NCBI GenBank assembly: GCA_900545285.1
Contig: UQYK01000049.1
Location: 1 to 14,846 of the forward strand
Source of the DNA: an uncultured Ruminococcus sp.
GTDB taxonomy: Bacteria > Bacillota > Clostridia > Oscillospirales > Ruminococcaceae
Direction: 5' to 3'
DNA: 14,846 bases
In this document: one piece after another, positions 14,082-14,846 of the stretch
Position numbering within the stretch: the stretch's first letter is position 1
Layout: each line of letters starts with the position of its first letter
The notes under the pieces: model-generated
What the model was told of the DNA's origin: nothing
Seen by the model: only the letters and a program-made list of their open reading frames with translations
Database searches by the model: none
Position numbers and translations under genes: made by a program

Positions 14082-14834
14082 ATGGACTTTGAATCTTTAT
14101 TTGACATTCCCATTGATGATCTGCATACGCCTTGCTATCTCACTGATGCACGGCTGCTGCAAAAGAACACCGCGTTGCTGAAACAAATCCAGCAGCGAAC
14201 CGGCTGCAAAATCCTGCTGGCACAAAAGGCGTTCTCGATGTTCTCCGCCTACCCGCTGATTCGGGACGATCTCGCCGGAACGACTGCCAGCGGATTATTC
14301 GAGGCAAAACTGGGACGAGAGCACTTCGGGAAAGAAGTGCATGTGTTCTCCCCTGCCTACACGCAGGAAGATTTCACACAGCTGCTGGAACTCTGCGACC
14401 ATATTGTATTCAACTCGTTTGGACAATGGAAAAAATACCGGCAGCAGGTGCAGGACGCAACCCGGAACATTTCCTGCGGCATTCGCATCAATCCCGGCTA
14501 TGCAGAAGTAGAAACTGATCTATACAACCCCTGCATTTCCGGTTCCCGCATGGGTGTACCGCTGGAACAAATGGAAGACGACGACTTTGCAGGCCTGGAC
14601 GGGATTCACTTTCACACCATGTGCGAGCAGAACTCTGACGTTCTGGAGCGTACCCTCGACCACATGCTGCCGCAGTTTGACAAGTGGCTGAAACGATGCA
14701 AGTGGGTAAACTTCGGCGGCGGACACCATATCACCCGTCCGGACTATGACGTGGAACGGCTGGTACGCTGCATTGAACGGGTACGGGACACCTACGGCGT
14801 ACAGGTTTATCTGGAGCCGGGGGAAGCCCTATAA
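14082..14834 (+). CDS. nspC: Carboxynorspermidine decarboxylase, C-terminally truncated
   Basis: NspC is a PLP fold-III enzyme that decarboxylates carboxyspermidine or carboxynorspermidine to spermidine or norspermidine. The 250 visible residues hold the barrel domain: TPCYL near the N-terminus, LAQKAFS with PLP lysine K49, GTTASGLFEAKLG (67-79), RINPG, FHTMCEQ (177-183), the phosphate-binding FGGGHH (211-216) and EPGEA (245-249). Family members have about 375-400 residues, so the C-terminal beta domain and its catalytic cysteine region are absent. A TAA follows at 14832-14834, only 12 bases before the window ends. Dropping one base near 14829 would read YKAAE instead of stopping, so a frameshift or end-of-sequence error is plausible. 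The ATG at 14082 has AAAGGA at 14067-14072; the in-frame TTG at 14076 is too close to it. Confidence 0.85.
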   Translation: MDFESLFDIPIDDLHTPCYLTDARLLQKNTALLKQIQQRTGCKILLAQKAFSMFSAYPLIRDDLAGTTASGLFEAKLGREHFGKEVHVFSPAYTQEDFTQLLELCDHIVFNSFGQWKKYRQQVQDATRNISCGIRINPGYAEVETDLYNPCISGSRMGVPLEQMEDDDFAGLDGIHFHTMCEQNSDVLERTLDHMLPQFDKWLKRCKWVNFGGGHHITRPDYDVERLVRCIERVRDTYGVQVYLEPGEAL

Positions 14835-14846
14835 GGCGGCTGAATT

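Overview
The window looks like chromosome from a Gram-positive gut-type Firmicute of the Ruminococcus/Oscillospiraceae kind. That placement is an inference. It rests on strong AGGAGG-type ribosome binding sites, sigma-A-like promoters, a DUF4317 protein, a clostridial-style polyamine cluster, and moderate base composition with local AT-rich islands. I see no rRNA, tRNA, CRISPR array or complete insertion sequence.

Left part (1-2346, + strand): a small 4-oxalocrotonate-tautomerase-like enzyme, a Maf nucleotide pyrophosphatase that overlaps it by one base (TAATG), and a DUF4317 protein. They run toward a strong, probably bidirectional terminator at 2305-2342. Middle part (2377-6957, - strand): lon, engB (yihA/ysxC) and lysA in that transcriptional order. 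They are driven by a clear promoter (TTGCAA-N17-TATAAT) at 6929-6957 and converge on the same terminator.

Right part (7146-14846, + strand): a polyamine operon divergent from lon. Its core genes are speD (S-adenosylmethionine decarboxylase), a SpeA-type arginine decarboxylase, speE (aminopropyltransferase), a carboxy(nor)spermidine dehydrogenase and nspC (carboxynorspermidine decarboxylase). This places two different spermidine-forming chemistries in one transcription unit. One uses decarboxylated AdoMet (SpeD/SpeE); the other uses aspartate semialdehyde (dehydrogenase/NspC). No agmatinase or agmatine deiminase is in the window, so the step from agmatine must be encoded elsewhere, perhaps just downstream.

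Non-polyamine genes separate the core genes at every junction after speA. Between speA and speE lie an AT-rich orphan, a tiny possibly frameshifted ORF and a PNPOx-like flavoprotein. Between speE and the dehydrogenase lies a DUF1963 (YwqG-like) protein. Between the dehydrogenase and nspC lie a DUF4288-like protein and a repeat-like, hairpin-rich spacer. nspC stops after 250 residues, 12 bases before the window end, so it is truncated, frameshifted or damaged by a sequence-end error.

The most intriguing signals are these: a possible 10-codon leader peptide whose stop overlaps the speD start (TGATG), inside a hairpin-bearing leader; a 63-nt nested inverted repeat between the divergent lon and speD promoters; and the cargo-at-every-junction layout of the polyamine operon.
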